DNA of 64,000 nucleotides from Lutibacter citreus (GTDB taxonomy: Bacteria > Bacteroidota > Bacteroidia > Flavobacteriales > Flavobacteriaceae), in assembly GCF_003260195.1 (NCBI RefSeq), contig NZ_QEIH01000002.1, forward strand, positions 434,001 through 498,000, given 5' to 3'. Below the pieces are notes generated by a model, which saw nothing but the letters and a program-made list of their open reading frames with translations, ran no database searches and had not been told where the DNA came from. The position numbers were made by a program, and so were the translations under genes. This document shows positions 37,478 through 47,086 of this stretch, piece by piece. How positions within the stretch are numbered: position 1 is the stretch's first letter; each line of letters begins with the position of its first letter.

Positions 37478-37683
37478 TTGATAACCCATTTTACTCTTCC
37501 AACTTCACCGGTATCAATTTGCACTTTTATTCCGTGAGGATGTTTAGGTGATTTGGTTAAAATACGTTTTACAAAACCTTCAGTTAACTCTCCAGAACGC
37601 TGGTGATGTTTTTGAACAATTTCAACTTCTGAACCTATATTAATATTATTTCTGAAAGTTCCGCTTAATTTTTCTTGAGTCAT
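37474..37683 (-). CDS. YwbE family protein
   Basis: A 69-residue protein with the YwbE/DUF2196 pattern: NINIGSEVEIVQKHHQRSGELTEGFVK, then ILTKSPKHPHGIKV and a final GEVGRVKWV. Function unknown. Its small SH3-like barrel suggests a nucleic acid-associated role (inference). It lies 69 nt downstream of the LysE gene on the same strand. Confidence 0.88.
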   Translation of the reverse strand: MTQEKLSGTFRNNINIGSEVEIVQKHHQRSGELTEGFVKRILTKSPKHPHGIKVQIDTGEVGRVKWVIN

Positions 37684-37752
37684 TATAGTTATGAAATTTA
37701 TTATAAAGAAGCCAGAATAAGTGGCTCTATTTATTTTTTAGAATCTTAGAGG

Positions 37753-38436
37753 TTATTTTGAGCGTTCAACCTTATCAATTACTTTATCAATATTAAGTTT
37801 TTCTTTAGGTATAAATCCTTTTAAAATTAACACCAACCCAAAAATCATAAGTAACACACCCATCACTCTTTTTACTTTATAAGTAACTTTAGGTGTTAAG
37901 TATTTTTTTAATTGTTTGGCGAGAGTTATTTTTCCAATATCAGTAATTAAATAGCTTAATATTATAACTGAAAAGTAATTGAAAATTTTACTAGGATTCA
38001 TTTGTAAATTGGATCCAACAACAACAATCATCCCTAACCAAAAACCTAAAACACCAATATTGATAAAGTTCAGTAAAAACCCTTTTATAAAAAGTTTAAT
38101 GTAGTTTGTTTTTTCAGGCAATACTAAAGCTTCATCTTGAACAGCTCTTTTCTGACTTTTATCTAGGTAGGTAATTATACCGTAAATTAGTAATATAAGG
38201 CCGCCAACATAAAATAACCGAGGATCATCTTTTATTTTTTCTAATAAACTCTTACTTCCAAAATAGGCAATTAAAATAAAAACAATATCCCCTAGTATTA
38301 CTCCTAAATCAAAGGCAATAGCTGCCCTTGCTCCTTTTAATACACTTGTTTGAATTAGCATAAAAAAAACAGGGCCAATCATAAACGCTAAGAAAAAGCC
38401 AATAAGAATTGCCTCTTTAATTTCATCAAAAGTCAT
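37753..38436 (-). CDS. LysE family translocator
   Basis: A 227-residue inner-membrane protein with about six helices. The N-terminal GFFLAFMIGPVFFMLIQTSVLKGARAA is the LysE/RhtB signature. Family members export amino acids and related metabolites. The C-terminal 25 residues are charged. It lies 23 nt after the ferredoxin reductase gene, probably in one transcript. Confidence 0.85.
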   Translation of the reverse strand: MTFDEIKEAILIGFFLAFMIGPVFFMLIQTSVLKGARAAIAFDLGVILGDIVFILIAYFGSKSLLEKIKDDPRLFYVGGLILLIYGIITYLDKSQKRAVQDEALVLPEKTNYIKLFIKGFLLNFINIGVLGFWLGMIVVVGSNLQMNPSKIFNYFSVIILSYLITDIGKITLAKQLKKYLTPKVTYKVKRVMGVLLMIFGLVLILKGFIPKEKLNIDKVIDKVERSK

Positions 38437-38459
38437 AGGCAGTTTAAAATTCTATATTT

Positions 38460-39515
38460 CTAAACATCATCATAGTCAACGGTTAATTTTTGGGTTGTAG
38501 GGTGCGCCTGACAAGTTAAAATTAATCCATCCTTAATTTCCTCATCTGTTAAAATAGTGTTTTTATCCATTATAGCGTTACCTTCGGTCACTTTTGCTAA
38601 ACAGCTACTACAAATTCCACCTTGGCAAGAATAAGGAGCGTCTAATCCTTGATCTAGAGCAGCTGTTAAAATGAATTTCTTTTTAGACATTTCAAAAGTT
38701 GTTTCTTCATCATCTAATAAAACAGTAATTTCTGTATTTCCATCTAAATTTTTTGAAGTAATTGCACCTGATGTATAAGTGGAGGTAAAAAGCTCAAAAT
38801 GTATTTTACTAAGGGAAATACCATTTTCTTGTAAAGTCTCAGTAGTGTTATTGATCATAGCTTCTGGACCACATAAATAAAAACTATCAAAATTAAAGTT
38901 TTTGAATTTTTCTTTAAGAATAAAATTGACGTTAGATGTGTCGATTCTTCCTAAAATGGCTTTATCTAAAATCTTTTGACTAAATATATACTGAACAAAA
39001 AATCTATCTGGATAACGTTCTTTTAATAAATCAATTTCAGATTTAAACATAGTATCTTCTTCAGATTTGTTTCCATATACCAAAACAAACGTACTGTGAA
39101 TTTCTTTGAATAAAACGGATTTAATCATAGACATTACAGGAGTAATTCCACTTCCAGCTGTAAAAGCTAAATATTTTTTTTGATTAGAAGTTGCAGTTTG
39201 TATAATAAACTTACCCTCTGGAGGAGCAATATCTAATAAATCTCCAACTTTTAATTTTTTAGATGCAAAGTTTGAAAACAACCCATTTTTAACTTCCTTA
39301 ATTGCAACTCGTAACTCCTTACTTTCTGGCGAGGAACAGATAGAATAAGATCTTCTTATTTCCTTTCCTTCTAAGGTTGTTTTTATGGTTATATATTGCC
39401 CTGGTATAAATTTATAAGTATCAATTAATTCCTTAGGAATATCAAATAAAATAGAAATAGAATTTCTAGTTTCTTTTTTTATTTCTTTAATTTTGAGTGT
39501 ATGAAATTTTGACAT
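38460..39515 (-). CDS. ferredoxin reductase-type flavoprotein with C-terminal 2Fe-2S domain (PaaE/Hcr-like)
   Basis: A 351-residue electron-transfer protein. The FAD domain (1-100) has RRSYSICSSP. The NAD(P)H domain (about 110-225) has GSGITPVMSM and LCGPEAMI. The plant-type 2Fe-2S domain (about 260-350) has CQGGICSSCLAKV and a distal Cys in LTCQAHP. This is the arrangement of PaaE and similar oxygenase reductases, but no oxygenase gene is nearby, so the partner is unknown. Confidence 0.88.
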   Translation of the reverse strand: MSKFHTLKIKEIKKETRNSISILFDIPKELIDTYKFIPGQYITIKTTLEGKEIRRSYSICSSPESKELRVAIKEVKNGLFSNFASKKLKVGDLLDIAPPEGKFIIQTATSNQKKYLAFTAGSGITPVMSMIKSVLFKEIHSTFVLVYGNKSEEDTMFKSEIDLLKERYPDRFFVQYIFSQKILDKAILGRIDTSNVNFILKEKFKNFNFDSFYLCGPEAMINNTTETLQENGISLSKIHFELFTSTYTSGAITSKNLDGNTEITVLLDDEETTFEMSKKKFILTAALDQGLDAPYSCQGGICSSCLAKVTEGNAIMDKNTILTDEEIKDGLILTCQAHPTTQKLTVDYDDV

Positions 39516-39534
39516 TTGTTAGTTTTTGATATTA

Positions 39535-39542
39535 CAAAAGTA
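39535..39542 (-). promoter_or_regulatory. candidate -7 element for the ferredoxin reductase
   Basis: The minus strand reads TACTTTTG, a full TAnnTTTG match, 19 nt upstream of the ATG. No -33 TTG was found at 17-19 nt. Confidence 0.45.
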
Positions 39543-39635
39543 GTTAATCTAAATTCAAATTTTTGTTAAAAATAAAACATAAGATTCTTATACATAATAA
39601 AGTTGTGTATATACTTAAAATGCAAATCTATTATT

Positions 39636-39860
39636 ATGGAAAATCAAAAATTACCTAAGGCGTATTGTATACCGCCCTATATAAATTAGAAGATGAAGGT
39701 TTATTAAATGTTGAGGTTGCTTAAGTTGTTAATTGCTTGTGAAAGTATTATAAATTAGCTAAAAAAGGGACAAAAGAAACTGTTGGCAGGTTGGCAGAAA
39801 TGGAAGAGTTTTAAGAACCATTTAAATTATTGTGAATCCTAAATTTAGTTTAGAGCTATT
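39636..39860 (+). pseudogene. PadR family transcriptional regulator, inactivated
   Basis: Starts MENQKLPK, then loses about 40 codons of the DNA-binding domain. It resumes in another frame as VLYTALYKLEDEGLLNVEVA (39662 on), meets TAA (39722) and TGA (39740), and continues in the same frame as KYYKLAKKGTKETVGRLAEMEEF to another stop. A final VNPKFSLE follows in a third frame. These pieces match PadR regulators in order. It lies upstream of an ABC exporter, the kind of transporter PadR genes often control. Confidence 0.82.
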
Positions 39861-40049
39861 AGTTTATATTTTGAAACAGAAAAATATATTTCTTTTAATG
39901 ATGCTTTCTAAATTTCACTAAGTAAAGGGGAAGAATATTTAGAACAGCAATATGAAATATATAACTTAATTTTAAAAACTTAATTTTTAAACTGTAACAA
40001 AAATCAATAGTTTTACACTTATATACCAATCAATCACAAACCAAACATT
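39861..40049 (+). other. non-coding stretch with a possible second gene remnant
   Basis: One frame reads FETEKYISFNDAF, stop, ISLSKGEEYLEQQYEIYNL, ending at a stop near 39982. It looks like a degraded coding tail but was not assigned to a family. The leader of the DUF5687 gene follows. Confidence 0.35.
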
Positions 40050-41528
40050 ATGATTAAACATTTTGCAAGCTTTGAATGGAAACAATTTTTTCGTTCATCA
40101 TATTGGCAAAAAAGCATTGCATTAAATATTTTGCTTGGCTTTTTTGCATTGTATTTAATGGTTTCCTTTTTAATAATGGGAATTGCCATTTATCCAGTTT
40201 TAGAAGATAAATTTCCAGATAAAGATCCTTTAACAATTGTAAATGGAATTTTATTTTTTTGGTTTTTATCAGACTTAATGATGCGTTTTTTCTTGCAGAA
40301 ATTACCTGTAATGAATATTAAACCATTTTTAATTCTTCCATTAAAACGAAGAAAAATTGTAAACTATGTGTTGCAGAAATCTGCTTTATCATTTTTTAAT
40401 TTCCTGCCGTTGTTTGCTGTAATTCCCTTTGGAATTATGCTTATTATAAATAATCATGGGATAACTACAGGCTTTGTTTGGATTGCAACAATGCTAATTT
40501 TTACATTGGTAATTAATTATTTAAATTTTATTATTGAAAGTAAGTCTGCTGAAACTGAATTGAGTTTTTTACCAATAATTTTAATTGCTTCAGTATTATT
40601 TGCATTAAACCATTTTGAAATAGTTTCATTTGCATCTTTAATAGGATCAACAATGAATGCTATTGTTGAAAATCCATTATTTATTATAGCTCCAATTGTT
40701 CTTTTAGTTGCTATTTACCTTGTGAATTATCAAATTCTTCGAAAAAAATTATATGTAGATGAATCTGTGAAATCTAAAACAGAAGAAGCATCTACAACAA
40801 CTATGGAATGGACAAGAAAGTTTGGTTCTATTGCTCCATTTCTACAGCTAGATTTAAAACTTATTACCAGAAATAAGCGTCCGCGATCTTCCATTTTTAT
40901 TTTAGCAATTGGTTTGTTGTACGGTCTATTTTTTTATCCACAAGAAATGTATGCAGATAAGGAATGGTTGTACGTTTTTGTTGGAACCTTTGTAACAGGA
41001 ATATTTATGATCAATTTTGGTCAATTTATTCCAGCTTGGGATAGTGGTTATTATAAATTACTAATGAGTCAGAATATTAAATACAAAGAGTATTTAAATT
41101 CTAAATATTCATTAATGATTATGGTGAGTATTTTAATGTTTGTTTTAAGTATACCGTATGTATATTTTGGATGGAAAATATTAGTAGTTCACTTTGCTAC
41201 ATTAATTTATAATTTAGGAATAAACGTATATATATTGCTATATGCAGGATCATTTAATCGAAAAAAAATAGACTTAACACAGCGTGCCGCATTTAATTAT
41301 CAAGGAACTGGAGCTGTACAATGGATAGTAGGTTTTCCTTTGCTGTTTGTGCCTGTTCTTATTTTCTTATTGCCTTATTTTACGTTAGGTTTTGAGGCGG
41401 CAGTAGCAACTCTAATTATTTTAGGTATCATTGGCGTGGTTTTTCATCAAAAAATAATGACTTTTATTACCAAAAAATATTTACAATCTAAATATAATAT
41501 GATTAGCGCATTTGACCAATCTAACTAA
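40050..41528 (+). CDS. DUF5687 family membrane protein (putative ABC exporter permease)
   Basis: A 492-residue polytopic inner-membrane protein with about twelve hydrophobic helices. The N-terminal FASFEWKQFFRSSYWQKS and central FLQLDLKLITRNKRPRSS segments are typical of DUF5687, a Bacteroidota family. It pairs with an ATPase gene 20 nt downstream, so it is most likely the permease of an ABC-2-like exporter. Substrate unknown. Its probable PadR regulator upstream is dead. Confidence 0.82.
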   Translation: MIKHFASFEWKQFFRSSYWQKSIALNILLGFFALYLMVSFLIMGIAIYPVLEDKFPDKDPLTIVNGILFFWFLSDLMMRFFLQKLPVMNIKPFLILPLKRRKIVNYVLQKSALSFFNFLPLFAVIPFGIMLIINNHGITTGFVWIATMLIFTLVINYLNFIIESKSAETELSFLPIILIASVLFALNHFEIVSFASLIGSTMNAIVENPLFIIAPIVLLVAIYLVNYQILRKKLYVDESVKSKTEEASTTTMEWTRKFGSIAPFLQLDLKLITRNKRPRSSIFILAIGLLYGLFFYPQEMYADKEWLYVFVGTFVTGIFMINFGQFIPAWDSGYYKLLMSQNIKYKEYLNSKYSLMIMVSILMFVLSIPYVYFGWKILVVHFATLIYNLGINVYILLYAGSFNRKKIDLTQRAAFNYQGTGAVQWIVGFPLLFVPVLIFLLPYFTLGFEAAVATLIILGIIGVVFHQKIMTFITKKYLQSKYNMISAFDQSN

Positions 41529-41548
41529 CTGATTAAATTTAAAATACC

Positions 41549-42244
41549 ATGATACAAGTATCTAATCTTTCAAAAAAATATAATAAAAATACTGTTTTAT
41601 CAATCACAGAATTAGAAATTCCAAAAGGACAAGCATTTGGTTTGGTGGGGAATAATGGAGCTGGAAAAACCACATTTTTTAATTTACTATTGGATCTTAT
41701 TAATCCAACCACAGGTAGCATAATAAATAATGGAATTCAAGTTAATAAAAGTGAAGAATGGAAACCGTTTACAGCTGCATTTATTGATGAAAGCTTTTTA
41801 ATAGGGTATTTAACTCCTGAAGAATATTTCTATTTTATTGGAGAACTAAGAGGTATGAATAAGGCCGATATAGATTCATTTTTAAAACAATTTGAAGAAA
41901 TTTTTAATGATGAAATTATAGGGAAGAAAAAATATCTTCGAGATTTATCTAAAGGAAATCAAAAAAAAGCAGGTATAGTGGCGGCTTTAATAGGGGATCC
42001 AGAAGTTGTAATTTTAGATGAGCCTTTTGCTAATTTAGATCCAACAACACAAATTCGCTTAAAAAAACTTCTAAGAGATTTAACTAAAAACAGTAGAGCA
42101 ACGGTATTAATATCAAGCCATGATTTAGGTCACGTTACTGAAGTTTGTGAGAGAATTGTAGTTTTAGATAAAGGTGAAGTAGTGAAAGATATTAAAACTT
42201 CAGAAGAGACATTAAAGGAGTTGGAAGCCTATTTTTCTGTGTAA
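41549..42244 (+). CDS. ABC transporter ATP-binding protein
   Basis: A 231-residue ATPase with Walker A GNNGAGKTT (34-42), signature LSKGNQKK (about 132-139), Walker B VVILDEP (about 152-158) and H-loop SSHD. All catalytic residues are intact. It is the energising partner of the DUF5687 protein just upstream. Confidence 0.92.
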   Translation: MIQVSNLSKKYNKNTVLSITELEIPKGQAFGLVGNNGAGKTTFFNLLLDLINPTTGSIINNGIQVNKSEEWKPFTAAFIDESFLIGYLTPEEYFYFIGELRGMNKADIDSFLKQFEEIFNDEIIGKKKYLRDLSKGNQKKAGIVAALIGDPEVVILDEPFANLDPTTQIRLKKLLRDLTKNSRATVLISSHDLGHVTEVCERIVVLDKGEVVKDIKTSEETLKELEAYFSV

Positions 42245-42337
42245 AGTAATTAAATACACTTTATTTTGTATTTTTACACACCTTTTACAATATATAAGAT
42301 ATATAATAAGTTTAAGGGAATGTAAAATTAAATACAA

Positions 42338-44593
42338 TTGAATACTATATATAAAACATTTTTTAGCTTTTTATTAATAATAATTGTTGCTGGTTGTTCA
42401 ACAAAAAAAGACGCGTTTTTAAATAGAAATTTTCATTCTATTAATACTAAATATAATATTTTATATAATGGTCATGAGGCTCTTAGAATTGGTCTAGAAC
42501 AACTTAACGAAAATTATGAAGATAATTTTTGGGAACGCTTACCTGTTGAACCATTAAAGGTAGATGAGTTTAATACTTCAGGGATATCAGCTGATAAAGA
42601 TACTTCTCCTAAAGAGTTTGAAAGAGCTGAAGAGAAAGCTGTAAAAGCTGTTCAAAAACACTCCATGCTTATTGCCCGTCAAGAACGTAATAAACAAATT
42701 GATGATGCCTATTTATTGCTTGGGAAAGCCAGGTATTATTCTAAAAGGTTTGTGCCTGCATTGGAAGCATTTAACTATGTTATTAAGAACTATCCGAGAG
42801 CTAGTTTAATTAATGAGACTATAATTTGGAGGGCTAAAACACAAATTAGGTTAAGAAATGAAGAAAATGCAATTGAGAGCTTAAAAGATCTTTTAAAAGA
42901 TGAATATTTAAAACAAAAGATTTTTGAAGATGCCCAAACAGCTTTAGCAATGGCTTATATGAGTTTGGATAGTACAGATTTGGCCTTGCATCATTTAAAC
43001 AAATCGGTTTTAATAACTAATAAAAATATAGTAATTGTAAAAGCAATGATTACTAAGAATAAACAAAATGTTATTAAGCCGCAATTATCTACAAAAAATG
43101 CAGAGCAAACTGCTCGTAATTTGTATATAATAGGACAACTTTATAAAGCAAAAAATAATATAGATTCATCAAATGTAGCCTTTGATAATATTATAAAATT
43201 TAATAGAGCTCCAAGAAAATATAGTGTTAGAGCTAAAATTGAAACAGCTAAAAATTACATTTTAAAAGGCGCTCCTATTTTTGGAAAAGAGATTCTTGAA
43301 AAAATGGTGAAAAACAGGTCTAATATGGCCTTTTTAGATGAAATTTATTATCAGTTGGGAATAATTGAAGCTAAAAATAACTCTGAGAAAGCTATAGAAT
43401 ACTTCAAAGAATCTTTATTGGCTAATGAAGGTAATAAATTACAGAAAGAATTGTCTTTTGAAGCTGCAGGAAATTATTATTTTGAGAAAGCACAATTTGC
43501 ACCTGCGGGAGCTTATTATGATAGTATTTTAGAAATTACAGAAAGTCAAAACTCAAAAAGGATAAGACGTTTATCAAGAAAACGAGCAAATTTAAATGAT
43601 GTAATTTTATTTGAAAATGTTGCAAAAACCAATGATAGTATATTGCATATTGTTGGAATGACTAAAGAAGAACAATCGGCCTTTTTTACATCTCATATTG
43701 AAAAGTTAAAAGCAGAAGATGAAAATAAAAAAGAACCTGTAAAAAATTCAGGAAGTGGATTTTTAAATAATTTAGGTTCTAAAAAGAACGGAAGTAATTC
43801 TGGTAAATGGTATTTTTACAATACGCAAACAATAGGTTTTGGAGAGCAAGAATTTAATCGAATTTGGGGAAACAGACCACTAGAGGAAAACTGGAGACTT
43901 AGTGATAAAGCACAGTTAAATTTTAAAGTAAATGAAACTGTAGAAGCAAAAAAAATAAATACGTTAGATGAATCTAAAAAATATGAGCTATCATACTATT
44001 TAGATAATATTCCTACAAATGAATCAAAAATTGATAGTTTAAGGTTAGAAAGGAACAACGCCTATTACAAATTAGGAGTAATTTATAAAGAGCAATTTTC
44101 TGAATTGGATTTGGCTTCAAAAAAGTTGGAAAGCTTATTGTTATTTAATCCTGATAAAAAATTAGAAGCACCTGCAAAGTATCATTTATTTAAAATTTAT
44201 TCAACTCAAAAAAATTCAAGAGCTGAAGTTTTAAAAGAGGATATCATTTCTAATTTTTCTTCAACTCCTTATGCTAAAATAATTTTAAACCCTAATTCAA
44301 TATTGGAGAATGAAAATGGAAATGCTCCAGAAAGTGAATATGCAAAGGTGTTTTATGATTATAAGGATGGTAAATTTGAAAAAGTTTTAAAAGAGGCTAA
44401 CATAGCTATTACTAAATTTGAAGGGCAAGATATTGTTCCTAAATTTGAATTGCTAAAGGCTTATTCAATTGGTAAAAAAGAAGGATTAGAGTCGTTTAAA
44501 ATTGCATTGGATTACGTTGTTGCAAATTATCCAAATACTGAAGAAGGCAAAAAAGCGCTTGAAATGATTGAGATAATTAAATCAAAAATTTAA
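42338..44593 (+). CDS. sprE: type IX secretion system lipoprotein SprE/PorW
   Basis: A 751-residue lipoprotein (lipobox VAGC, Cys20) followed by KDAFLNRNFHSINTKYNILYNG, the conserved start of SprE/PorW, then TPR-like helical repeats. SprE/PorW is needed for T9SS function and gliding. The frame opens at a TTG (42338); the in-frame stop three codons upstream and absence of an ATG make TTG the only candidate that keeps the signal peptide. It lies 20 nt before the bactofilin gene. Confidence 0.88.
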   Translation: MNTIYKTFFSFLLIIIVAGCSTKKDAFLNRNFHSINTKYNILYNGHEALRIGLEQLNENYEDNFWERLPVEPLKVDEFNTSGISADKDTSPKEFERAEEKAVKAVQKHSMLIARQERNKQIDDAYLLLGKARYYSKRFVPALEAFNYVIKNYPRASLINETIIWRAKTQIRLRNEENAIESLKDLLKDEYLKQKIFEDAQTALAMAYMSLDSTDLALHHLNKSVLITNKNIVIVKAMITKNKQNVIKPQLSTKNAEQTARNLYIIGQLYKAKNNIDSSNVAFDNIIKFNRAPRKYSVRAKIETAKNYILKGAPIFGKEILEKMVKNRSNMAFLDEIYYQLGIIEAKNNSEKAIEYFKESLLANEGNKLQKELSFEAAGNYYFEKAQFAPAGAYYDSILEITESQNSKRIRRLSRKRANLNDVILFENVAKTNDSILHIVGMTKEEQSAFFTSHIEKLKAEDENKKEPVKNSGSGFLNNLGSKKNGSNSGKWYFYNTQTIGFGEQEFNRIWGNRPLEENWRLSDKAQLNFKVNETVEAKKINTLDESKKYELSYYLDNIPTNESKIDSLRLERNNAYYKLGVIYKEQFSELDLASKKLESLLLFNPDKKLEAPAKYHLFKIYSTQKNSRAEVLKEDIISNFSSTPYAKIILNPNSILENENGNAPESEYAKVFYDYKDGKFEKVLKEANIAITKFEGQDIVPKFELLKAYSIGKKEGLESFKIALDYVVANYPNTEEGKKALEMIEIIKSKI

Positions 44594-44613
44594 ATAACCC
44601 TAAATAAGAACTT

Positions 44614-45012
44614 ATGTTTTCAGAAAAAAAAGATAAACAATCACAAGTTTTAGAACGTAATATAATTGGAAAAAACACTTCAATTGTTGGAGATGTAATT
44701 TCTGAAGGTGATTTTAGGATAGATGGTAAAGTTGAAGGAACAATAAAAACTTTAGGTAGAGTAGTTATTGGTAAATCAGGAAGTATAAAAGGAAAGGTAG
44801 AATGCAATTATGCAGATATAGAAGGAGAGTTTTCTGGAGAATTAATTGTTAGTAGTTTACTTACTTTAAAAGCAACAGCAAATATTTCTGGAGATGTAGT
44901 AATTGGAAAATTATCTGTTGAGCCCGGAGCAGAGTTTAATGCAACCTGTGCTATGAAAGGAACTGTTAAGGAACTTCAAAATGGAAAAAAAATCAAAGAA
45001 AAAACAGCTTAA
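44614..45012 (+). CDS. bactofilin (polymer-forming cytoskeletal protein)
   Basis: A 132-residue bactofilin. A short polar N-terminus leads into the right-handed beta-helix core with the repeated pattern NTSIVGDVISEGDFRIDGKVEG, GRVVIGKSGSIKGKVECNYADIEG, SANISGDVVIG. Bactofilins polymerise without nucleotides and organise wall or membrane processes. It overlaps the atpZ gene by 32 nt, which suggests translational coupling with the ATP synthase leader genes. Confidence 0.92.
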   Translation: MFSEKKDKQSQVLERNIIGKNTSIVGDVISEGDFRIDGKVEGTIKTLGRVVIGKSGSIKGKVECNYADIEGEFSGELIVSSLLTLKATANISGDVVIGKLSVEPGAEFNATCAMKGTVKELQNGKKIKEKTA

Positions 45013-45211
45013 TAAGTATCTGCAATTAACAAGCGTTGTTTTTCAAATGGGTATTACTATTTATTTAGGGGCTTATTTTGGAAAATGGTTGGACGGCTAT
45101 TTTAAAACTGGAAATAAAACTTTCTTAATTATTACTATTTTATTTGCCCTAATCATATCATTATATAATGTAATTAGGCAGTTAAAAAACATTAACGATA
45201 AATATGATTAA
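44981..45211 (+). CDS. AtpZ/AtpI family protein
   Basis: A 76-residue protein with two membrane helices: QLTSVVFQMGITIYLGAYFGKWLDGYF and FLIITILFALIISLYNVIRQL. This is the AtpZ/AtpI layout of ATP synthase accessory proteins, implicated in c-ring assembly or Mg/Ca uptake. The basic N-terminus (MEKKSKKKQ) lies within the overlap with bactofilin. Confidence 0.85.
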   Translation: MEKKSKKKQLNKYLQLTSVVFQMGITIYLGAYFGKWLDGYFKTGNKTFLIITILFALIISLYNVIRQLKNINDKYD

Positions 45212-45590
45212 AACAATACTTTTATTTTGTGTAAAATTATTTTTACTAGTATGTTTAGTTTTTGGAATTCATTTAACCATTTTACATTTTTTAAACTTCC
45301 AATTATTTGACAATCAAATTGTTTTAGCTTACGTTGTTAATTTACTATTAGCATTTCTAATTTTTGGAAGCTTAGTGAAGCTTAAGGCTAAATTTGAACA
45401 TTTACTTGGGTTTATATTTATGATAGGTAGTTTTATAAAATTTGCTGTATTCTTTCTGTTTTTTTACCCTATTTATAAGTTAGATGATAGCGTAAATTCT
45501 CTTGAAGCAGCCTCTTTTTTAGTGCCATATTTTATATGTTTAATTTTTGAAACATATTACCTAGTTAAATTAATGAATAACAAGATTTAA
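45204..45590 (+). CDS. DUF6168 family membrane protein
   Basis: A 128-residue protein of four membrane helices. It lies between atpZ and atpB and overlaps atpZ by 8 nt. It matches the DUF6168 family of Flavobacteriaceae in length and position. The position is that of AtpI-like subunits in other bacteria, so a role in ATP synthase assembly is plausible but unproven. Confidence 0.72.
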   Translation: MIKTILLFCVKLFLLVCLVFGIHLTILHFLNFQLFDNQIVLAYVVNLLLAFLIFGSLVKLKAKFEHLLGFIFMIGSFIKFAVFFLFFYPIYKLDDSVNSLEAASFLVPYFICLIFETYYLVKLMNNKI

Positions 45591-45631
45591 TCGCTAAAAA
45601 TTTAGAATTCCATAATCTCAATAAATAGTTT

Positions 45632-45660
45632 TTGGTTTCTGATATAAAAACATATATTTG
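45632..45660 (+). promoter_or_regulatory. promoter of the atpBEFHAG operon
   Basis: TTG at 45632-45634 (within TTTG), an 18-nt spacer, then TATATTTG at 45653-45660. Both match the Bacteroidota consensus. The predicted leader is about 30 nt before the atpB ATG. Confidence 0.65.
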
Positions 45661-45696
45661 CAAAATATTTTTAGGCACCACTAGTAATAAAGTGAT

Positions 45697-46788
45697 ATGT
45701 ACAGAATTAACATTATAAAAACCCTTTCATTACTATTTTTGGTAATGACAATTTCAGTAAACGCTCAACATGAAACTACTCAAAAGGTTCATGAAGAAAA
45801 CTCAGATTCCACTGTGGATTTAAGAGCTGAAATTAAAGCAGACATTAAACACCATTTACTAGATTCTCATGAATTTACGTTATTTCATAGTAAAGAAACG
45901 GGAGCTGGTTTTACAATTCCACTGCCTATTATTTTGTGGGATGGAGGTCTTCAAGTATTTTCTTCTTCTAAATTTCATCACGGTGAAGAGATAGCTGAAA
46001 ATAATGGAAATTACTATAAGTTACACCATAGTAAAATTTATAAAACAAATGCTGATGGAGCGTTAAATTTAGATGAACACCATCATCCAACAAACGCAAA
46101 ACCATTTGATTTATCTATCACTAAAAGTGTTGTAGGTATTTTAATAATTGCAATTTTTATGCTTTGGTTATTTAGTAGTTTGGCAAAATCTTATGCGAAG
46201 AACAATGGTATTGCTACTGGTATGGGACGTTTTTTTGAACCTTTAGTGCTTTTTATTAGAGATGAAATTGCCATTCCTAACATTGGAGAAAAACATTATA
46301 AGCGATATATGAATTATTTATTAACTATATTTTTCTTTATATGGTTTATAAATTTATTAGGTTTAACGCCACTAGGTGTAAATGTAACTGGTAATATTGC
46401 TGTTACTTTTGCGTTGGCTATTTTAACCTACTTAATCACAACATTTACTGCTAAAAAAACGTATTGGAAACATATTTTCTGGATGCCAGGTATTCCTTGG
46501 CCAATGAAAATAATTTTAGCACCAATTGAATTATTTGGAACTTTTATTAAACCGTTTTCATTAATGATTCGTTTATATGCCAATATGTTAGCTGGGCATA
46601 CAGTGTTAATGAGTATTTTAGCTTTAATATTTATTTTTAAAAGTTGGATTGGTGGCCCATTATCCTTTGGATTGGCATTTGTATTGTCAATTCTAGAATT
46701 ATTAGTCGCGGTACTTCAAGCATATATCTTTACAATGTTATCAGCCCTATATTTTGGATCGGCAGCTGAAGAACACGAAGATCATTAA
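45697..46788 (+). CDS. atpB: F0F1 ATP synthase subunit a
   Basis: A 363-residue membrane subunit of the proton channel. The essential Arg lies in KPFSLMIRLYANMLAGH (about 290-296), and the C-terminal helix has LLVAVLQAYIFTMLSALYF. It has a cleavable-looking signal peptide (MYRINIIKTLSLLFLVMTISVNAQ) and a His-rich exported segment of roughly 100 residues before the first core helix. This makes it about 90 residues longer than the E. coli protein, a feature of Bacteroidota. Confidence 0.94.
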   Translation: MYRINIIKTLSLLFLVMTISVNAQHETTQKVHEENSDSTVDLRAEIKADIKHHLLDSHEFTLFHSKETGAGFTIPLPIILWDGGLQVFSSSKFHHGEEIAENNGNYYKLHHSKIYKTNADGALNLDEHHHPTNAKPFDLSITKSVVGILIIAIFMLWLFSSLAKSYAKNNGIATGMGRFFEPLVLFIRDEIAIPNIGEKHYKRYMNYLLTIFFFIWFINLLGLTPLGVNVTGNIAVTFALAILTYLITTFTAKKTYWKHIFWMPGIPWPMKIILAPIELFGTFIKPFSLMIRLYANMLAGHTVLMSILALIFIFKSWIGGPLSFGLAFVLSILELLVAVLQAYIFTMLSALYFGSAAEEHEDH

Positions 46789-46805
46789 AAAGAATGTTTA
46801 ATTAA

Positions 46806-47012
<207 letters not shown>

Positions 47013-47086
47013 GAATTAAAAATAAAAGGCTATAACGGTTGGTTGTAGCTTTTTATTAAATTAAACAAAACATAATTAAAAAAATC

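Noticed and set aside
37709..37727. AGCCA/TGGCT hairpin as terminator between the LysE and ywbE genes
   Set aside because: Five-bp stem with a 7-nt loop and no clean T-run; too weak to call.
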